From assembly GCA_021783175.1 (NCBI GenBank), contig JAJXUF010000150.1, positions 1 to 7,073 of the forward strand: DNA of 7,073 nucleotides. The letters run 5' to 3'. Below, piece after piece: positions 6,454 to 7,073 of this stretch. Each line of letters opens with the position of its first letter. Position 1 is the first letter of the stretch. Made by a program: the position numbers and the translations under genes. The DNA is from Pseudomonadota bacterium (GTDB lineage Bacteria > Pseudomonadota > Gammaproteobacteria > Acidiferrobacterales > UBA6901). A model generated the notes under the pieces. It was not told the origin of the DNA. It saw only the letters and a program-made list of their open reading frames with translations, and made no database searches.

Positions 6454-7073
6454 ATGGTGGAACAGGCTTTCGATCCCGCACGCATCTCCGTTGTAATGCC
6501 CTGCTATAACGCCGCCCCATACGTGACGGAGGCAGTAGCAAGCGTCATGGGGCAAAGCCACCCCAACGTTGAACTGATCGTCGTGGACGACGGCTCCACG
6601 GACGCCAGCGTAGGCATACTAGAGGAACTCGCGGCGACGTACGCCGGACGCATGCACCTCCTGTTTCAGGATCGCATGGGCCCTTACCCGGCCCGCAACC
6701 GTGGCCTTGCACACGCCCACGGAGGCAAGGTCGCCTTCCTGGACGCCGATGACTGGTGGGACCGTGACTGCCTGGCGAAGCTCGATGCCGCCCTCGATTC
6801 GCATGATGCCGATATCGCGTATTGCGGCTGGCAGAACGTCGGCGAGGGCACGCCCGGCAGCAATCCTTATGTGCCGCCTGAGTATCGCGACATGGACATG
6901 ACCGCGGAATTTCTGCGCGCCTGCCCCTGGCCCATCCACGCAGCCTTGGTCCGCCGTCCCGCCATCGACGCCGTGCGTGGCTTTTCCGAGCGCCGCTTCT
7001 CGGCCATGGATTACGATCTCTGGCTGCGCCTGTACGGCCATACCGACAACATAGTGCGCGTGCCCGAAGTGCT
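6454..7073 (+). CDS. GT2-family glycosyltransferase, 3' truncated by the window end
   Basis: The frame from ATG 6454 stays open to the last base, giving 206 complete codons of a GT-A glycosyltransferase. Visible motifs: ARISVVMPCYNAAPYV (9-24), the first strand and nucleotide-binding loop; IVVDDGSTD (42-50), with the nucleotide-contacting aspartates; ARNRGLAHAHG (80-90); the metal-binding DADD (97-100) followed by WWD; and MDYDLWLRL (185-193), the position of the acidic catalytic-base motif usually seen as ED.DLW in this family. Here Asp replaces part of that motif, within normal variation. Perhaps 80-130 residues remain outside the window, so a C-terminal extension or second domain cannot be excluded. 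It follows the second GT4 gene by 9 bases and has the same GC-rich composition, so it is probably the next gene of the operon. It would transfer a sugar to the glycan on the cytoplasmic side; specificity is unknown. Confidence 0.92.
   Translation, partial: MVEQAFDPARISVVMPCYNAAPYVTEAVASVMGQSHPNVELIVVDDGSTDASVGILEELAATYAGRMHLLFQDRMGPYPARNRGLAHAHGGKVAFLDADDWWDRDCLAKLDAALDSHDADIAYCGWQNVGEGTPGSNPYVPPEYRDMDMTAEFLRACPWPIHAALVRRPAIDAVRGFSERRFSAMDYDLWLRLYGHTDNIVRVPEV

Noticed and set aside
6619..7041. Minus-strand open frame of 140 codons under the last gene
   Set aside because: It is antisense to a clear GT2 domain with intact motifs and shows no recognisable protein features of its own.

Overview
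This window is a single-strand block of six genes, all on the + strand, from a bacterial surface-polysaccharide locus of the ABC-transporter-dependent type (O-antigen or a similar lipid-linked glycan). Both ends are cut: the first gene lacks its 5' end and the last lacks its 3' end. The organism cannot be named from this sequence. GC-rich coding DNA (about 57-68% in sampled lines outside an AT-richer block), frequent ATGA start/stop overlaps and a Wzt-type exporter suggest a Gram-negative proteobacterium, possibly a betaproteobacterium. That is inference only.

Layout. Positions 1-1120: the ATPase of the glycan exporter (Wzt), with a C-terminal carbohydrate-binding-type domain. 1127-2317: a GT4-family glycosyltransferase. 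2314-3453: a GT2-family, rhamnosyltransferase-like glycosyltransferase. 3446-5320: a 624-residue protein I do not recognise. It looks like a helical, possibly alpha/alpha-toroid, carbohydrate-active protein with no signal peptide. 5317-6444: a second GT4 glycosyltransferase with a classical EX7E motif. 6454-7073: a second GT2 glycosyltransferase, running off the end. Intergenic gaps are 6 and 9 bases and the other three junctions overlap by 4, 8 and 4 bases. No stretch lacks a gene, and no terminator, tRNA, mobile element or CRISPR is visible.

How it may work together. The four glycosyltransferases would build a glycan on an undecaprenyl-linked carrier at the cytoplasmic face of the inner membrane. 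Wzt, with a Wzm permease expected upstream of the window, would recognise and export it. The unknown protein is locked into the same translationally coupled unit between the second and third glycosyltransferases, so it probably acts on the same glycan in the cytoplasm before export.

The most interesting points are this unknown protein, with its internal hydrophobic-plus-basic segment, and a base-composition break. The DNA turns AT-richer at about position 420-500, just where the conserved Wzt ATPase core ends and its variable specificity region begins. It returns to GC-rich near 2820, inside the first GT2 gene. This suggests a mosaic locus in which a specificity cassette was exchanged.
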